From Maylandia zebra (taxonomy: Eukaryota; Chordata; Actinopteri; Cichliformes; Cichlidae): a DNA stretch of 64,000 bases. The notes below the pieces were generated by a model. The model worked only from the letters and a program-made list of their open reading frames with translations. It had not been told where the DNA came from and searched no databases. Below, piece by piece: positions 12,301 through 24,020 of this stretch (its first letter is position 1; each line of letters begins with the position of its first letter). The DNA lies in contig NC_135170.1 of the NCBI RefSeq assembly GCF_041146795.1, positions 36,042,659 to 36,106,658 of the forward strand, written 5' to 3'. The position numbers and the translations under genes were made by a program.

Positions 12301-15300
12301 CCCCCAGGCTATTCGGGCCTAAACCAGGTGTAGGACTGGACTCTCCCAAACACGTCACTATAAGACTGGACTCTCACACACGTCACCACACGCACCACCA
12401 CACATTTCCTATAATCCTATAATTCCTATAATTTATAATCCTTATCTTTATAATCTCTTCTGCTATTTGCACATTCTTTACTGTAAATTTCTAAGTTAAT
12501 TTGTAAATTTTGTAGTAAATTGTAAATATTGTAAAACTTTTCTTCTGTCATTTAATGGTCGGGCATTGTACAGCTACAAGCATTTCACCCCCATGTCATA
12601 CTGTGTATGGTTGTGTGTGTGTGACAAATAAAATTTGAATTTGACAGGAGTGACACGGTTGTGTGGTGTTCTGCTGCTTCAAGGTTCAGAGATGCTCTTC
12701 TACATACCTTGAATGTAATGAAGAAGCTTCTCGGATGAGAGGTGAAACGTCTTCAAGCAACCTAAAGAAGTCCAGACGCTTTTCTTTCCAAGCTCCTTAG
12801 ACTATTAGAGTTTCTGTTTCCTTCCTATCAGTCTGTCCATTCTCCTCTGACCTCAAAGCTTTTTCACAGAGAGGTATCATAAGGCAGCGGTCCCCAACCT
12901 TTTTTGCGCCACGGACCAGTTTATGCCCGACAATATTTTCATGGACCGGCCTTTAAGGTGTCGCGGATAAATACAACAAAATAAAACTAGTACCAGTACC
13001 GAAAAAAAGAAGATTTATTCATAACACACGTGAAAAGACCCAGGAAAACCGAGTAAACGACAAAAACGATAACAAAATAACGCTGAAAACCGATAAAAAC
13101 CCTGAAAACTATACATTTCACACCTGAGCCTCGACTCTCGCAGCCCGGTACCAAACAACTCACGGACCGGTACCGGTCCGAGGCCCGGGGGTTGGGGACC
13201 GCTGTCATAAGGTACATCAAGTTTATAGGATGTTAAATCAAAATGACAAAGTAGTAAATCAAAGATTAGAAAGCAAACATCCAGCAAACGTCAGTCAGAC
13301 AGTGATGTGTCACAGTCTGAGTGTTGTAATGAGGCGGACCATAACAGCCCCTGAACTAGAAGGTTTGGATCATATGAACAAAAATGTGACACGTCTTCTA
13401 GGAAATGGCCATTTTTATGAGTATTAACCGATCTTGAGCCCAGAGAAATGGAGGCAGAAATCTTTTTTTGATTTTAGGCCCGCTCTGCTCCATCGGTCTC
13501 GCCCTGACCCGGAGAGACCCCACAGTCTGCTGCTGGTCTCACCACAGAGACAGCTGGTGCACGCTTGTCTTAACCTCACAGCAGCCCTCCATCACAGCCT
13601 CACACTGGCATGGCATCTGTTTAGCCGGAAACACGGGTCTCTTCCTCTGAATTCCTGAGCTCTGAATCACTGAAATACCCACGGTGCTAAATGCAGCTCA
13701 TTAAATCGCTCTGTGAGTCAGCAGAACGATGAGGACGGGCCCTGTTTGGACTCCGGGCCTAAACCAGAAAACAGTTTGTTAAAGGAGTGATGAGGTCATT
13801 GTGTGCAGCGGCGTCCTTTCATGAAACAAACATCAACTTCCTAATTTGGAGAACGTATCTACCAGGCAGCACAAAAGTTAATGTGTGACCAATTTACCAT
13901 CGGCACATAAACCATCAAACTTACACGACTTAAACTCTATCGACAGATTATTTTTGATATGAATATGCAGTGAAGGGATGAGACGTTTGCTACGGGAGGT
14001 TTTCTGCTTTCTGTTCGTAGCCCGACTTCAAACGAGCGATTGCATTCATTCAGTCAGAACAGATTATGACACCAAATTAGGATTGTGAGCTCTTTAATTG
14101 GGACCATGTTCTAAACTCATTAACAGTCATTATAAGATATGATTGCAAGAACTTAGAACGTACAAAGGCTGAAGCTGGGATTCTGGAAAACAAGCTCTTC
14201 CACTGTGGATTAGGCTCAGTCACCGCCGCCTTCACCACCTCTGAGAGCACGTCCTGCTAAGCATATCTGTAACATTACACTGAGTGCTGTGCTCCTAAAA
14301 GCCATTTCAGCTCCATAACAGGCGCAGAGGAAGCATCAGCTCAGCTGGCATGTGGGGAATTCACTGAGCTACCTGAGCAAACCGGACAGATCACTCAGAC
14401 GTCGGACACACGATGCAAACGTTTCAACCTCCAAGCTTTGCTTTGCTTCTTTTCTTAAACTGTTTCTTACACCTGCAAATTACAAAACAAGCCTTCAGGT
14501 TTTCTTTGAACCGCATACAGCAGCTCTGACAGCAGACGAGGAGCTCGGTGAGACAGGGAGGAGGTCGGGGTGGGTGGATGGGTCAGCTGATTACTTCAAG
14601 CTGTCAGGTAATGTTACAGTGGAGCCACAGCAGGTAAATGTTAATGAGGGCTTATTGGTGTTGTTTGAAGGCAGCTGGACGCTGTGAACACAGCTCTGCT
14701 CTTCTGTTATATGAGATTATAAAGTTTACAATGAAAAAGAAAAACGTAATTAATCAGAATAAAGTCAATCCACCAGCTGGGCCACGTGGATGTTACAGAC
14801 TGCAGGTGATTTGGTCTCATCTGATATAAGAATTCTTGCTCCACTGATTTTGGAGACGGTTGCTTGGCTACAGTTGTCATTTGCAGGTCTTCCCATAAAT
14901 TTCATCCCAGTATGATTCAGCTGAGGGCAGCGTGCCGAGGCGAGCGCTCCAGCCTCTGTGTGAACAGACTCTTTGTTATCCTCCTGCTCGCTGCCCTATC
15001 TCCACTTCAGCTGCTGACTCCACCTCCATTTACGACGGAGACGCTTCCACCGTGTCCTCTCACACAGATCATCTTACTTCATCTCATACAGACCAACATC
15101 TGTGAGACAAACATTTAGATTCAGAGTGCGAGGCCAATCGCTGAGACCGGCCCTTTCACATCCTCTGTTTCAGGCTCTGGTGGTGCTATAAAGAGCAAAC
15201 TCCTCCCCAGCAGCTACAACCAATAAACACCAGGAAGTTCTCTCAGAGGCCGGGCGGGGACAGGGTGTGGTTGCGGCGGTGGTGGTGAGGGTGACGGTGC

Positions 15301-18300
15301 CAAGCTCAGTGTAATCACCACATTGTTTTGTCCCGGATTTGATGCCCAGCCAGCAGCTCTGTGGAGCAGAGGAGTACTGAGCCAGAGCCGAGCAGGCCTC
15401 AGAGGGAGGAGGAGAGGCAGGAACGGCGCCAGGCCGGGGGAAATACCAGCAGAGGTATGTCAGGCTGGAGAGAACGGCTCACAGCTTCCACGACTCGCTG
15501 CTGCTCAGTTTGATAAAACCCAAAGAAGACGAGAGTCTCACATGTTTGATTTCATGTATAGTTGTTCCTGAAACACCAAACGTTGTGACTGTTTCCTCCC
15601 AGAGTTCAAGCACATCCTGTTGAAACCTCGGCTCTTTTTATCTTAATGACCTTGTAGTACCATATCACCCTATTAGAGCACTTCGCTCTCGCTCTGCAGG
15701 CCTACTTGTTGTTCCTAGAGTATTTAAAAGTAGAATGGGAGGCAGAGCCTTCAGTTTTCAGGCCCCTCTTCTGTGGAACCAGCTTCCAGTTTGGATTCAG
15801 GAGACAGACACTATCTCTACTTTCAAGATTAGGCTTCAAACTTTCCTTTTTGCTACAGCATATAGTTAGGGCTGGACCAGGTGACCCTGAATCCTCCCTT
15901 AGTTATGCTGCAATAGACGTAGGCCGTAGGTCCTCCCCTCACCCCCAGCTGGTTGCAGCAGATGGCCCCGCCCCTCCCTGAGCCTGGTTCTGCCGGAGGT
16001 TTCTTCCTGTTAAAAGGGAGTTTTTCCTTCCCACTGTCGCCAAAGTGCTGCTCATAGGGGGTCATATGATTGTTGGGTTTTTCTCTGTATGTAGGGTCTA
16101 CTTTACAGTATAAAGCACTTTGAGGCGACTGTTGTTGTGAAATAAAATTGAGTTTTCACTATCAGCAGGTCAGTTTTTCTAGCAGCGAGTGGCATATCTG
16201 GCCGAGAGCTGTTTTCATGCGTCTCAGCCTGATTTCTCCTTCTTGTTCAGCCGGCGTGACTCTGTGACATGTTTCTGCTTAGCATGTTGGACTAATCCTT
16301 CTGTTAACGTTACTCCACCTCCATCCAGACTGCAGCCTAGATAAGGCAAACACAGAGAGAGCAGCGCGTTGTGCCCAGATTAATGCAATAAAGAGTTTTT
16401 TATTGAGCTGATGTGCTCGGGCTGGAAAAAGTGCTGCTTCTCGTTTAACACGTGGACACAGAGGAAACATCTTTAGCTCAAAGTCAACAGTGAAAGTTGT
16501 TTCTTCAGAGCTGGTTAACATTTCCTCTCCTTCCTCATTCTTTGAAAGTGTGTCGCTCGTGGCGAAGCAGCTCTCCATTTATGGAGATGTGAGTGAGCTC
16601 ACGTTGTGCAGCTTTCACCGGAGGAACGAGACGAAGCTCTGCTGTTTAGTCTCTGCATGAACATCAGAATCAGCACAAGCATCAGCTGACAGTGAAATAA
16701 AAACACGTGTTTTTAAAACTTGAATATTCTTCATGGATTTTCTTGGAATAAATCTAAACGTCTTAATTCTTTCCTCTGCGGCAGTAAAATGTTAAATTAA
16801 TATTTAAATGATTCTAATTAGAATAATTATTTCCCAAACATAATGTTCCTTATGTTTTGGTCCCCAGCTCTAACACCACAAAATGATCATTTGACTAAGT
16901 CAAATAATCCAAACTAAACAGTGTTTTAATCCAACGGTCAGAGCAGGAAACTCTTCCACAGCACATCTACGGAGCAGGAAGGCTGAGGGTTTGATTCCCA
17001 AACTTTCTTCCTTCTGTCTGAATGTAAGTTTGAGGTAAAATAGAAAGTGCAGCCAGTGTCCCTTTGGCTGTGCTGCTGTCACTCCCACACAGAAAACAAC
17101 ACTCGCTGTGTTCCAGCTCTCAGACAGACGTCCTTTATGAACGCTGTGAGATGGCCCACGATGCATTGCGGCAGTCGTACAGTAAGCCTGACAGCTGCAG
17201 CTCGGTGTGCTTGGGTAACGTTATCAGAGGAGGCTCAGCAACTCAGAGTCGCTGGATTTAAAAAGTGGGATCAGCAGGTTGAGCTCACAGCTGTCAAACA
17301 TGCCCACGCCACAGCGCCACACCCACCTCCTATAGGTGGTGTCAGTGTGGAGTTAGTGTCTGGCACCAAATATAGACGGTTAGTCGGAGACCTGTTACAC
17401 ATTCTGCAGGCTGTTTAAAGATGGCGGGCAGATGGTTTGCATGTTTAACAGCTCTCACATCAGCAGGTATTCAAACGAGTCCAACACCACAGCTTGTGTG
17501 TGCATTTCACTCCACCCTCCCAAAAACAGTTCAACATTTCCATAAAGACGAGTCAGAGTGTGCACAAGCAAATCCACCAATCACAGGGAAAAGGTGGTGA
17601 CCATGTTTGGGCATCGGGCCTCCAGTCGTCAGTCCAGAGTGCACCCGCCGTTTACTGGTGGACGGTTATTAATCACTCACAGAGCAACACACACAGGTAG
17701 CTCGAGGAGAGCAGGTGGTAACTCGGGGCAACCAAACATCCAAATGAAGCTCTACAAGCTGCAGTTCCTCTCACGTCCACTAGAGGCTCCCATGTTAAAC
17801 CTTTATTGCAGAAATACACATGTTCACAGCCCGATGCACAAACTGTCGGCCTCTGTGGATCGTTTCCTCCTTCACAACACCTGTTTATAGCTCACCTGTT
17901 TAAACTGTATTTAGATTCAAGACTCTTTATTCGTCACACGCATAGTTATACAAGTATAACCTGCAGTGAAATGTAACCTGACACGCTGCTCGACTTGTGC
18001 AAAAGGAGGGAGAGAGAGAGCTTAATGTTGGCATTAAGGCTCCTGCATCTGCTAGCTTCACCTGAGCTGGACCTCTGGACCTGTTTGTGCGGTTGGGAGC
18101 ATTGTTAATGACATCATGTGACCAATAATATGTCTGCTGTGAGGTCCCTGTACCAACAAACTGTCCAATAAGGCTGAGCTAGATTTTGATTGGCTGTTAC
18201 TGAGAAGTAGTCAAGTCAAGTTGGCTTTATAGTCACTTCAACCATATACAGTTAGTACACAGTGAAGCGAAACAACATTCCTCCAGGACCAAGGTGCTAC

Positions 18301-19717
18301 ATGCAACATAAATTTACAACATAAATTAACAGAAAACACTAAACTAGCTAACTAAGAGGCCTAGTTAGCTGCTAGCAGAGACAAGACAGACTGACCTAAC
18401 ATAAATTACAGCATAAATTAACAAGAAAAAACAAACAAACAAACAAACTAACTATCTAAGGAAGCTTTTTTTTTTTGTTATCAGACAGCAGAAACAAAGT
18501 GCCCGTGCAAATGTGCAAACAAGAGCAGCGAAGTGACAGAATGATAGAAAAACACAACGTAACATAATAATAAGGTTTTGTGATGCTAAAGTAATGCTAA
18601 AGGTTGCTATTGTTAGCCTTCTTTTATTTTTGGTTTAAAAAACCAAGATGGCAACAGTCAGTATCTCGACGTCCGTTTTCCATATACAGTCTGTGATAAC
18701 TGCAGTTTCACTGATATGTAACTAATATGTTAGTTAGTGATTAGTCGATATAAATAAAGATGTAAAACAAAAACAAACAGCCACTAAAATAAACCGATTC
18801 AAGCAGGAAGTTCATGTGGACGTAAAGGAGCACCTGCCATCACCTCCAATAATCAGACTGAATAAACAGCAGCTTCCTGTCATCTCTGTCTGATCTGCCA
18901 GTTATGCTTTCAGCCAATCACCGTTAACCTAAACACACGAACACAGATCGACTGCGTTTGGTCCGAAACTGTTACAGAGGAAACATCATTTTACCTTAAT
19001 GAGAAAGTTTATCTGAACTTTATCCAGTGAAAAGGAGCCAATATGAGAGAGAGGGAGGGAGAGAGGGAGAGAGACAGGGAGATAGGGAGAGTATGTCTCC
19101 TGTGGACAAACAATAACCTGGTGTTTGCTGTTATTCTCTTTTTAATCATCTGTTTATATAAAGTGACAGTAAATGATTAAAGTATCTGGTACCGCCTTCT
19201 TCAGACGCAGGTGATGAAACTGAAGGACTGAGGCATTAAAGGCTCCTGTCTGACAGGCTGCAGTTACAAACTGCGTCTCGTTTGTACTTCTTACATCTTT
19301 TATTGCTTATTGATCAGTTTTGGAACTAAAGTTCATTTCCCGGGTTCGTAGATCTGCGTTTTATCAATTAAAAGTAGCCGCTTCTTTAAAAAAACAAAAC
19401 AAGCAAACAAACAAACAAACAAACAAACAAACACCAGTCTGATCAATAACAGCATCGATGGAGCTCACCTGGATCGTCTCGGCCGCCCCAATGTCCTCCA
19501 CGCTCGGAGCTGGAGGCTCTGGTCGCAGGGAGGCTTCGGGCTCTTCTTCCAGAGCTCCTTGTGGAAGAAGGTCGTCTCCGTACCCGAGTTTGGACCTCTT
19601 GCTCCCGGCAGACGAGGAGGAGACATCGGGCTTCCTGCTGAGGAGCGACGTAGCGAAATAAATGGCAACGACGGTGAAGAGGATGGCGGGGACGATGACG
19701 GCGGGGTCCAAGTCCAT
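6242..19717 (-). CDS. mxra7: mxra7-like gene, three exons seen, 3' end outside window or not found
   Basis: Membrane-anchored protein related to matrix-remodeling-associated protein 7. The model joins exon 1 (19469-19717), exon 2 (7650-8244) and exon 3 (6242-6341); phases 0, 1 and 2 match at every junction. Residues 1-83 begin with a short lumenal stub and a hydrophobic membrane segment at about 8-27, then a Ser/Arg/Glu-rich cytosolic-type stretch. Exon 3 codes [20 protein letters not shown] followed by EEQR, which matches the conserved MXRA7 tail (SPG...K..MT.E.LEEEQR). The last conserved exon (EQLAAIF...) was not found down to position 1. Position next to jmjd6 on the same strand repeats the human MXRA7-JMJD6 order. 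The family function is poorly known. Exon 2 is an unusual Pro-Glu repeat expansion. Identification rests on tail similarity, N-terminal membrane segment and synteny. Confidence 0.8.
7290..7365 (+). repeat. L2-like LINE 3'-end fragment
   Basis: GTTGTCGTGATTTGGCGCTA then AATAAATAAAGCGAAATTGA, the common teleost L2-type terminal sequence. Intron 2 of mxra7. Confidence 0.5.
7650..8244 (-). CDS. mxra7: mxra7 coding exon 2, Pro-Glu-Val-Ser repeat exon
   Basis: 595 bp, acceptor TCTCTTTTCAG, donor GTAAGT. It enters in phase 0 and leaves in phase 1. The roughly 198 residues are almost entirely degenerate short units such as PEPV, SEPI and VPEP with alternating acidic and proline residues; predicted disordered. 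The frame stays open throughout and meets both neighbouring exons in frame, which supports true coding use. Human MXRA7 has a much shorter Pro/Glu/Gly-rich linker at this place, so this looks like a repeat-driven expansion. Confidence 0.75.
9101..9174. mobile_element. 74-bp piggyBac-like miniature element
   Basis: CCCCTGGAGGGTC at the left and its inverse GACCCTCCAGGGG at the right, flanked by TTAA on both sides (9097-9100 and 9175-9178), the piggyBac target. Very short, no coding. Confidence 0.6.
9180..9560 (-). mobile_element. decayed Tc1/mariner transposase fragment
   Basis: Minus-strand translation contains [17 protein letters not shown] and RVMVWGGFS, resembling the Tc1 DDE-region strings (WSDES, MVWGxFS). 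No ends seen; abuts the LINE 5' part. Confidence 0.45.
9718..11517 (+). pseudogene. LINE ORF2 first part (endonuclease and RT start)
   Basis: Open from ATG 9718 to the premature TGA; about 599 codons covering APE endonuclease and RT blocks up to NFLTDRPQQ. The frame is also open upstream to 9487. Confidence 0.85.
11515..12322 (+). pseudogene. LINE ORF2 second part (RT palm and tail) after frameshift
   Basis: Continues in the next frame with [20 protein letters not shown], the FADD catalytic box and the C-terminal domain; stop TAA at 12320-12322. Confidence 0.85.
12700..12790 (+). repeat. recurrent repeat tail (GAAACGTCTTC module)
   Basis: GAAGAAGCTTCTCGGATGAG / AGGTGAAACGTCTTCAAGC and then AAGTCCAGACGCTTTTCTTT. 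The same module recurs at 42650-42740 and, reversed, at 62930-63010. Confidence 0.7.
12885..13204. mobile_element. hAT-type miniature element with 8-bp target duplication
   Basis: 320 bp with 15-bp perfect terminal inverted repeats CAGCGGTCCCCAACC and a perfect duplication TCATAAGG at 12877-12884 and 13205-13212. GGACCGG motifs recur internally. Inside mxra7 intron 1. Confidence 0.92.
13213..15639. other. mxra7 intron 1, nothing recognised
   Basis: No transposon ends, RNA gene or exon seen; only short non-conserved frames. Confidence 0.5.
15640..16160 (+). mobile_element. 5'-truncated L2-like LINE, C-terminus and 3' UTR
   Basis: Plus-strand reading contains [20 protein letters not shown] and [15 protein letters not shown] then stop, the C-terminal block of fish L2-like ORF2. 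It is followed by the widespread GGTTTCTTCCTGTTAAAAGG ... AAGCACTTTGAGGCGACTGT ... AATAAAATTGAG 3' end. Confidence 0.8.
16161..17909. other. mxra7 intron 1, nothing recognised
   Basis: The open frame at 17047-17418 has no known motif and overlaps others; judged chance. Confidence 0.45.
17910..18010 (-). repeat. LINE 3'-tail fragment
   Basis: ATTCAAGACTCTTTATTCGT ... CAGTGAAATGTAACCTGACA, the reverse of a common fish LINE 3' end with an AATAAA on the minus strand. Confidence 0.45.
18205..18460 (-). repeat. LINE 3'-tail fragment and AAAC repeat
   Basis: AGTCAAGTCAAGTTGGCTTT ... CACTTCAACCATATACAGTT ... ACATTCCTCCAGGACCAAGG, a widely dispersed teleost sequence in reverse orientation; its AACAAACAAAC run sits near 18430-18450. 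Confidence 0.5.
19044..19092 (+). repeat. GGGAGA-type simple repeat
   Basis: Purine-only imperfect GAGAGGGAGGGAGAGAGGGA run in mxra7 intron 1. Confidence 0.8.
19403..19432 (+). repeat. (AAAC)n microsatellite
   Basis: About seven AAAC units, 37 bp past the mxra7 exon 1 donor. Confidence 0.95.
19469..19717 (-). CDS. mxra7: mxra7 coding exon 1
   Basis: 83 codons from the ATG at 19717-19715 to a GTGAGC donor, phase 0. Codes an N-terminal membrane segment ([20 protein letters not shown] region) followed by a polar linker with SSSS and acidic residues. No upstream in-frame ATG is present. A (CA)n tract lies about 140 bp upstream and an (AAAC)n tract 37 bp downstream in the intron. Confidence 0.8.
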
Positions 19718-19852
19718 GATGAAGAGCCGAAAAGTCACGGAGTGTGTGTTTGTTCAAGAGGAGGCTGAGGACCGTGTGTGTTAATCAGGCTGCGATCACA
19801 CACTGAGCCTCATCCCGCCTCCTCACACAATCTGACCTCAACAGCTGACACT

Positions 19853-19853
<1 letters not shown>

Positions 19854-19894
<41 letters not shown>
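19854..19894 (+). repeat. (CA)n microsatellite
   Basis: About 20 CA units roughly 140 bp upstream of the mxra7 start codon, likely within or near its promoter or 5' UTR. Confidence 0.97.
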
Positions 19895-19898
<4 letters not shown>

Positions 19899-20714
19899 TA
19901 CAGGGGCAGCAGCCGGATCTGCTTCAAAATAAAATACTCCAAGTGGGTTTTCGAAATTAAAGACCGAAAACTCAAATGCGGGTTCAGAGTGTTTAATACA
20001 AACCAGTCGTTTGTACTTTTCAAAATAAGAGACCTGACATGTAGGGCACAATAACTCGCCGGCTTCTTGTTCAAATGAACAGGACTTATACAACTTTAAA
20101 CTATCTGACACACAGGCTACCACAGCATTGAAGAATGGTTTCAAAAATTATAAACCCTACAAACAGCATGTAAACCCAGTTAGATATTTCAAAATAAAAG
20201 TCGTTAACAAAGGGGTAAAAGAGGCATCGAGGGCTAATTTTCAAGCAGATAAGCTGCTTACCAAAGCAAAGCCCCAAGCCTAGTGTCTGCGTGGGCATTT
20301 AGTTTTCTTTTCTTTAAAGTGAATTCAAAGGCACCGGAAGCTCTGCTCGACTGCAGCCCGACCATCAGGCTGAACAACAGCTTTAAGCGGTCACGTGCTG
20401 AGCATTTCCTGTGCAATACCTGCAGTCAGAGTGCGAGTCTGAAATACCTGTTAGGATCTGTTCCGCTGCCATTATCAGAATTATTATCTATTCTTTTTAT
20501 TTATGACTGAATATTTTCTTTTCTGTTGCTCTTTCATTCTAATGGTCGCACATCAAGTTCGGCGGTGCTTACGATGAGAATAAAGATCAACTTGTGTTCT
20601 AACTAAATAAATCTTTAAATGTTTTTTGTTTCCCACATTTAAAACACAACAGACAAGAAGCCTGCCAACCAGCAGACGTTTCAAAGGTTATAAATGGTGT
20701 GCGTACACTTGATT

Positions 20715-20920
20715 GGGCACACCTAGTTATCTGCTTGTTAAATAATGAACCAATAAGCCAATCACATGGCAGCAGCTGCTCACACGCAGGTATGGTGAAG
20801 ACGAGCCGCTGAAGTTCAACCTGAGCATCAGGGTGATGTGACGGTGGCGGGGTTGTTGGTCCCTCTGAGGGCGGAGTCTCATGGATGTACTAACGAGGTG
20901 TACCTAATAATGTGACAGTT
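20715..20920. repeat. probable miniature inverted-repeat element
   Basis: GGGCACACCTAGTTA at the left and AGGTGTACCTAATAATG at the right form an imperfect inverted pair; this GTACACCT theme is common in fish dispersed repeats. Target duplication not resolved. Confidence 0.4.
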
Positions 20921-21899
20921 CAGATTTTAACATACACATCTCCTACCTGCAGAGCACATTTTAAAAATCTGATTATTAAATTCTCCTGAAACACTTCAGA
21001 AAACGAGCTTCAGGTTCAAGACCAGAGAAACGATGCATTTTATTTTCTAAAACATTTTTAATAATCCTGTTGGGCTGCATAAACAATTCAAGATTTAAAG
21101 GGTTTATTGTCATGTGTATGTAACGCGCGGCGACACTAAAGCGATCGCGCCAGAATGTCACGCTAAAAAGAAAGATTCTTTAAAATACAAGGGGGAGCAA
21201 GCGAGTCAGATACCACGGGCACAGCGAGGAAGCAGGTCTGATCAGGAACAGTTTATTACTGGGCCAGGGAGCACAAATAAAAACACCCTTAAAATGTACG
21301 TAATAAAATGTTTGCTCTCTACTAAAAACAATTCTAAAACCCGTAAAACTACCATTTTCTACATTCACTAAAACCCCCCCTGCTATAATTAGGCCACATG
21401 TTCATTATGGGTCCATCAGCAGGCCAGGAATTCCTTCTTTAGAGCAGAGTCCACGCCAGCCCCGTCTTCGGCAGACAAGAAAGAGCCTCCCATCTTCTTG
21501 TCCTTCCGCTGGCCCATCACTTCCCAGCCCGGCTTGCGTTCTGCACCCGAATCCATCATGCGACCACCGCCACAGCTCCCCTTGCGTCGGTGTCCTGTAA
21601 CATAACAAATAGGGGCCAGAACCTCTGCCCTGCTGCCAATCACACGCGTCGTCTCTTACTGTTGCCGTTCCATGAGGTCAGGACTGGGTCGCCGCATCAC
21701 ACTGGCCATCTCGCATTAACCTTCCAGTCTGGGGCCTCTCTCTTCAGTGCTCAGCTAGCCTGTTTTTAAAAGGTCTTTACACAGCTGATAGGCCACCTCT
21801 GGACACACCCCTGCCTCAGCAGGTGGTCCCTATCAGCTAATTTGTCCCATGTGCAGCCAGTCCACAGTGGATAAAAACCATGTCACATAAAACACTAAA
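20921..21899. other. upstream of mxra7, repeat-like debris
   Basis: GGTTTATTGTCATGTGTATG at 21100 looks like a LINE tail in reverse; the 21200-21700 segment resembles repeat DNA but I cannot name it. Confidence 0.35.
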
Positions 21900-22260
21900 A
21901 ACCATGCAAACAAAACGACACCCACAAACAAACACCAAAATCAGAACAAAAACAATATACAAGATAAATACAAATTTCCACTGTGTGACATGTACAGAAG
22001 AAATTTCTCTGTGCAATGAAATTCTTCCTTTGCTGTCCACACACACAAGTTTGGTAGGGTTGAAGGAACAAACTGAGGATAAAAATAAGACAAGTTATTA
22101 GGATAAAATAAGGATAAAAATAGTAAAAGACATGTAAATGAAGACAAGTGAGGTATACAGTTGTCAATGTAAAGGCATGTACAAAGGAGCTTAGAATGCA
22201 AATTGCAGTTGAGGTAGGTTCAAGAGTCTGATGGCTGTGGGGAAGGAGGAGTAGCTTTCA
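21900..22260 (-). repeat. LINE 3'-region fragment
   Basis: ATACAAATTTCCACTGTGTG ... TTTCTCTGTGCAATGAAATT and AGGTTCAAGAGTCTGATGGC, typical of reverse-oriented LINE 3' ends in fishes. Confidence 0.4.
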
Positions 22261-22271
22261 CACTCCTAAAC

Positions 22272-24020
22272 CAGAGGCGGAGCCAGACATTTGAAACACC
22301 CGGGGCTTAGCCCTAAAGGGTAGTATGCATGTGGGATTTTTTATTTTTTTTTTGGGGGGGGGGGTTGAAATGACTGAAGGATTAATTGGCTCTGTTTTGA
22401 GTTTTGTTCAAAAAAGAATGACTTCATATAGGGAAAAATATATATCACATGTGCAGGACACCTTAAACTAGTTTTTTAATTAAGCAGCAAGAAAGAACAA
22501 AGTCAGGCTGTATCAAGACACGAGGACTAAACCCCGATTCAACCAGACCCAGAACTGATCCGGAAATAAAACAGGACTACAACAGTTCAAAATCAGGACT
22601 ACTGAGGACTTAACCAAGACAGAACTAGAATCAGAACTAGATGATAGCAGCACTAAAAATCATCATAGACCTGCACTACACTTATTTTTTAATTCTACCA
22701 AAGTCCAATATTTAGATTGAGAAAAGTTTATATAATTATTTATCCTCGTTGTGCGAACAAGCTGCAGAACTTAATAAATATAGAATTTGAAAAATAACAA
22801 ACCTAAAAAGAAACACTGGGTACGAGATACATGAGGACCTGTGATACAGTGATACTTTTAGTAAGCAACCATTTGACTAACATGTGAGTCTCACCTGCTC
22901 TTGTTCCTCTCTGTTCCTCTCTCCCTCTTTGTGCTGACAATCATCAAATACACAGTTATACAGATATTTACAAACTCTTCAGATAAAAACACTTTTTTAA
23001 TTGTAACATCAAATCAGACTAAATGTTTATTTTTTAGATTAATATAAAAACATATTTGTTAACTTTAAGAGTAAAGAGATAAACTGTCTGTATTTCTTAA
23101 TTGTAAATGGCACCAAATTGTATTCAAACTGAGCCACACTTATGGAGCTCCACAGTTCTGTTCCTGGTGTTTTGTTGACATCTCTTGATGTTCCCATGTC
23201 ACAGAAACAGGCTCTGTGTTTTGCCTTATATGCATCCACAGCTGTGCCACCAGTTTACTCACATGGACTCTACGAACCTATCAGAAGCTTCTTCAGCTCA
23301 GAATGGAATCGTCTGGAGTTTTCTTATTAATTAACAATAAACTTAGTGTATATGTACTCCTAAATTTGATGAAAGTGATAAAAACAGAAGCTCTGTCTCT
23401 CTTTATTCTGACATTTAACTCATTCAAAATATATTTCAATATTTATCTAAAACAAAAGTTTACTCTAAATTGATGTTGTACAGTAAAAATGTTTTCTCCA
23501 TAAAGTGTAAATATCTGGTTACAAATGTGAATATCCTGCTGTGTACTGAAATTCCTCTTGTTTTGCATAGAAATATACTGAACAACATACAAAGCATAAT
23601 ATAGAAAATAACATTTACCTGAGTTTTTTCTTTGAAAGAAGCCTCGAATGTCCATTCTTATGTTTCAGTACATAACTGAAACCGATTTAGTCGGGGAGGG
23701 TAAGAACTGAAAATATGAAATAAACACACGTAAGCTAAGACTCTAAAAAATAGCATTTGTTCGGCTTTTCATTTTGCCATTTGTTGATTCACTTGAAGAG
23801 CGAGTAACGTAATATTGGTCAAGTGATCAGTTTGATATCAATCTTTCGTGATTCACCGTCACATTTACATTATTTGTACGGTACGAATGATTTGCTTTGT
23901 TACCTGGTCGAACTTAAGCTCTCCTTAGTATGGCTGGCTCCGTTTCTCCAACAGCGCACTCACAGGCAGCAGCTGCCCCGCCCCCTCGCTCAGTCGCTTA
24001 GTGTCTGAGCTCGGATCATA
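22272..24020 (-). repeat. interspersed repeat copy A (hAT-like end)
   Basis: Begins CAGAGGCGGAGCCAG at 22272 and its 23655-24020 part matches copy B near 43.4-44.4 kb reversed. The point where copy B holds a hAT element is uninterrupted here (23728-23735). Truncated at about 24020 by a LINE fragment. A poly-G tract of about 11 lies near 22356-22366. Confidence 0.6.

Larger units (their letters stand above)
9560..12655 (+). mobile_element. L2/Jockey-superfamily LINE, nearly full coding region, one frameshift
   Basis: Non-LTR retrotransposon ORF2. An ATG at 9718 opens an APE-type endonuclease ([35 protein letters not shown]), followed by reverse transcriptase (ITS...[59 protein letters not shown]) and the C-terminal SFFPQAIRA end at 12322. 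A TGA at 11515-11517 results from one missing base just after 11514; the frame resumes in +1. The 3' UTR ends with AATAAAATTTGAATTTGA-type tail at about 12655. A 21-bp unit is directly duplicated at about 9572-9613. It lies in intron 1 of mxra7, antisense to the gene. Confidence 0.92.

Noticed and set aside
12718..12760. A strict, active hammerhead ribozyme
   Set aside because: This copy lacks the CTG of the core and all copies have an extra base after CTGAAGA, so activity is not claimed; only the layout is reported.
19785..20144. Minus-strand frame with CVCVCV run
   Set aside because: Produced by the (CA)n microsatellite.
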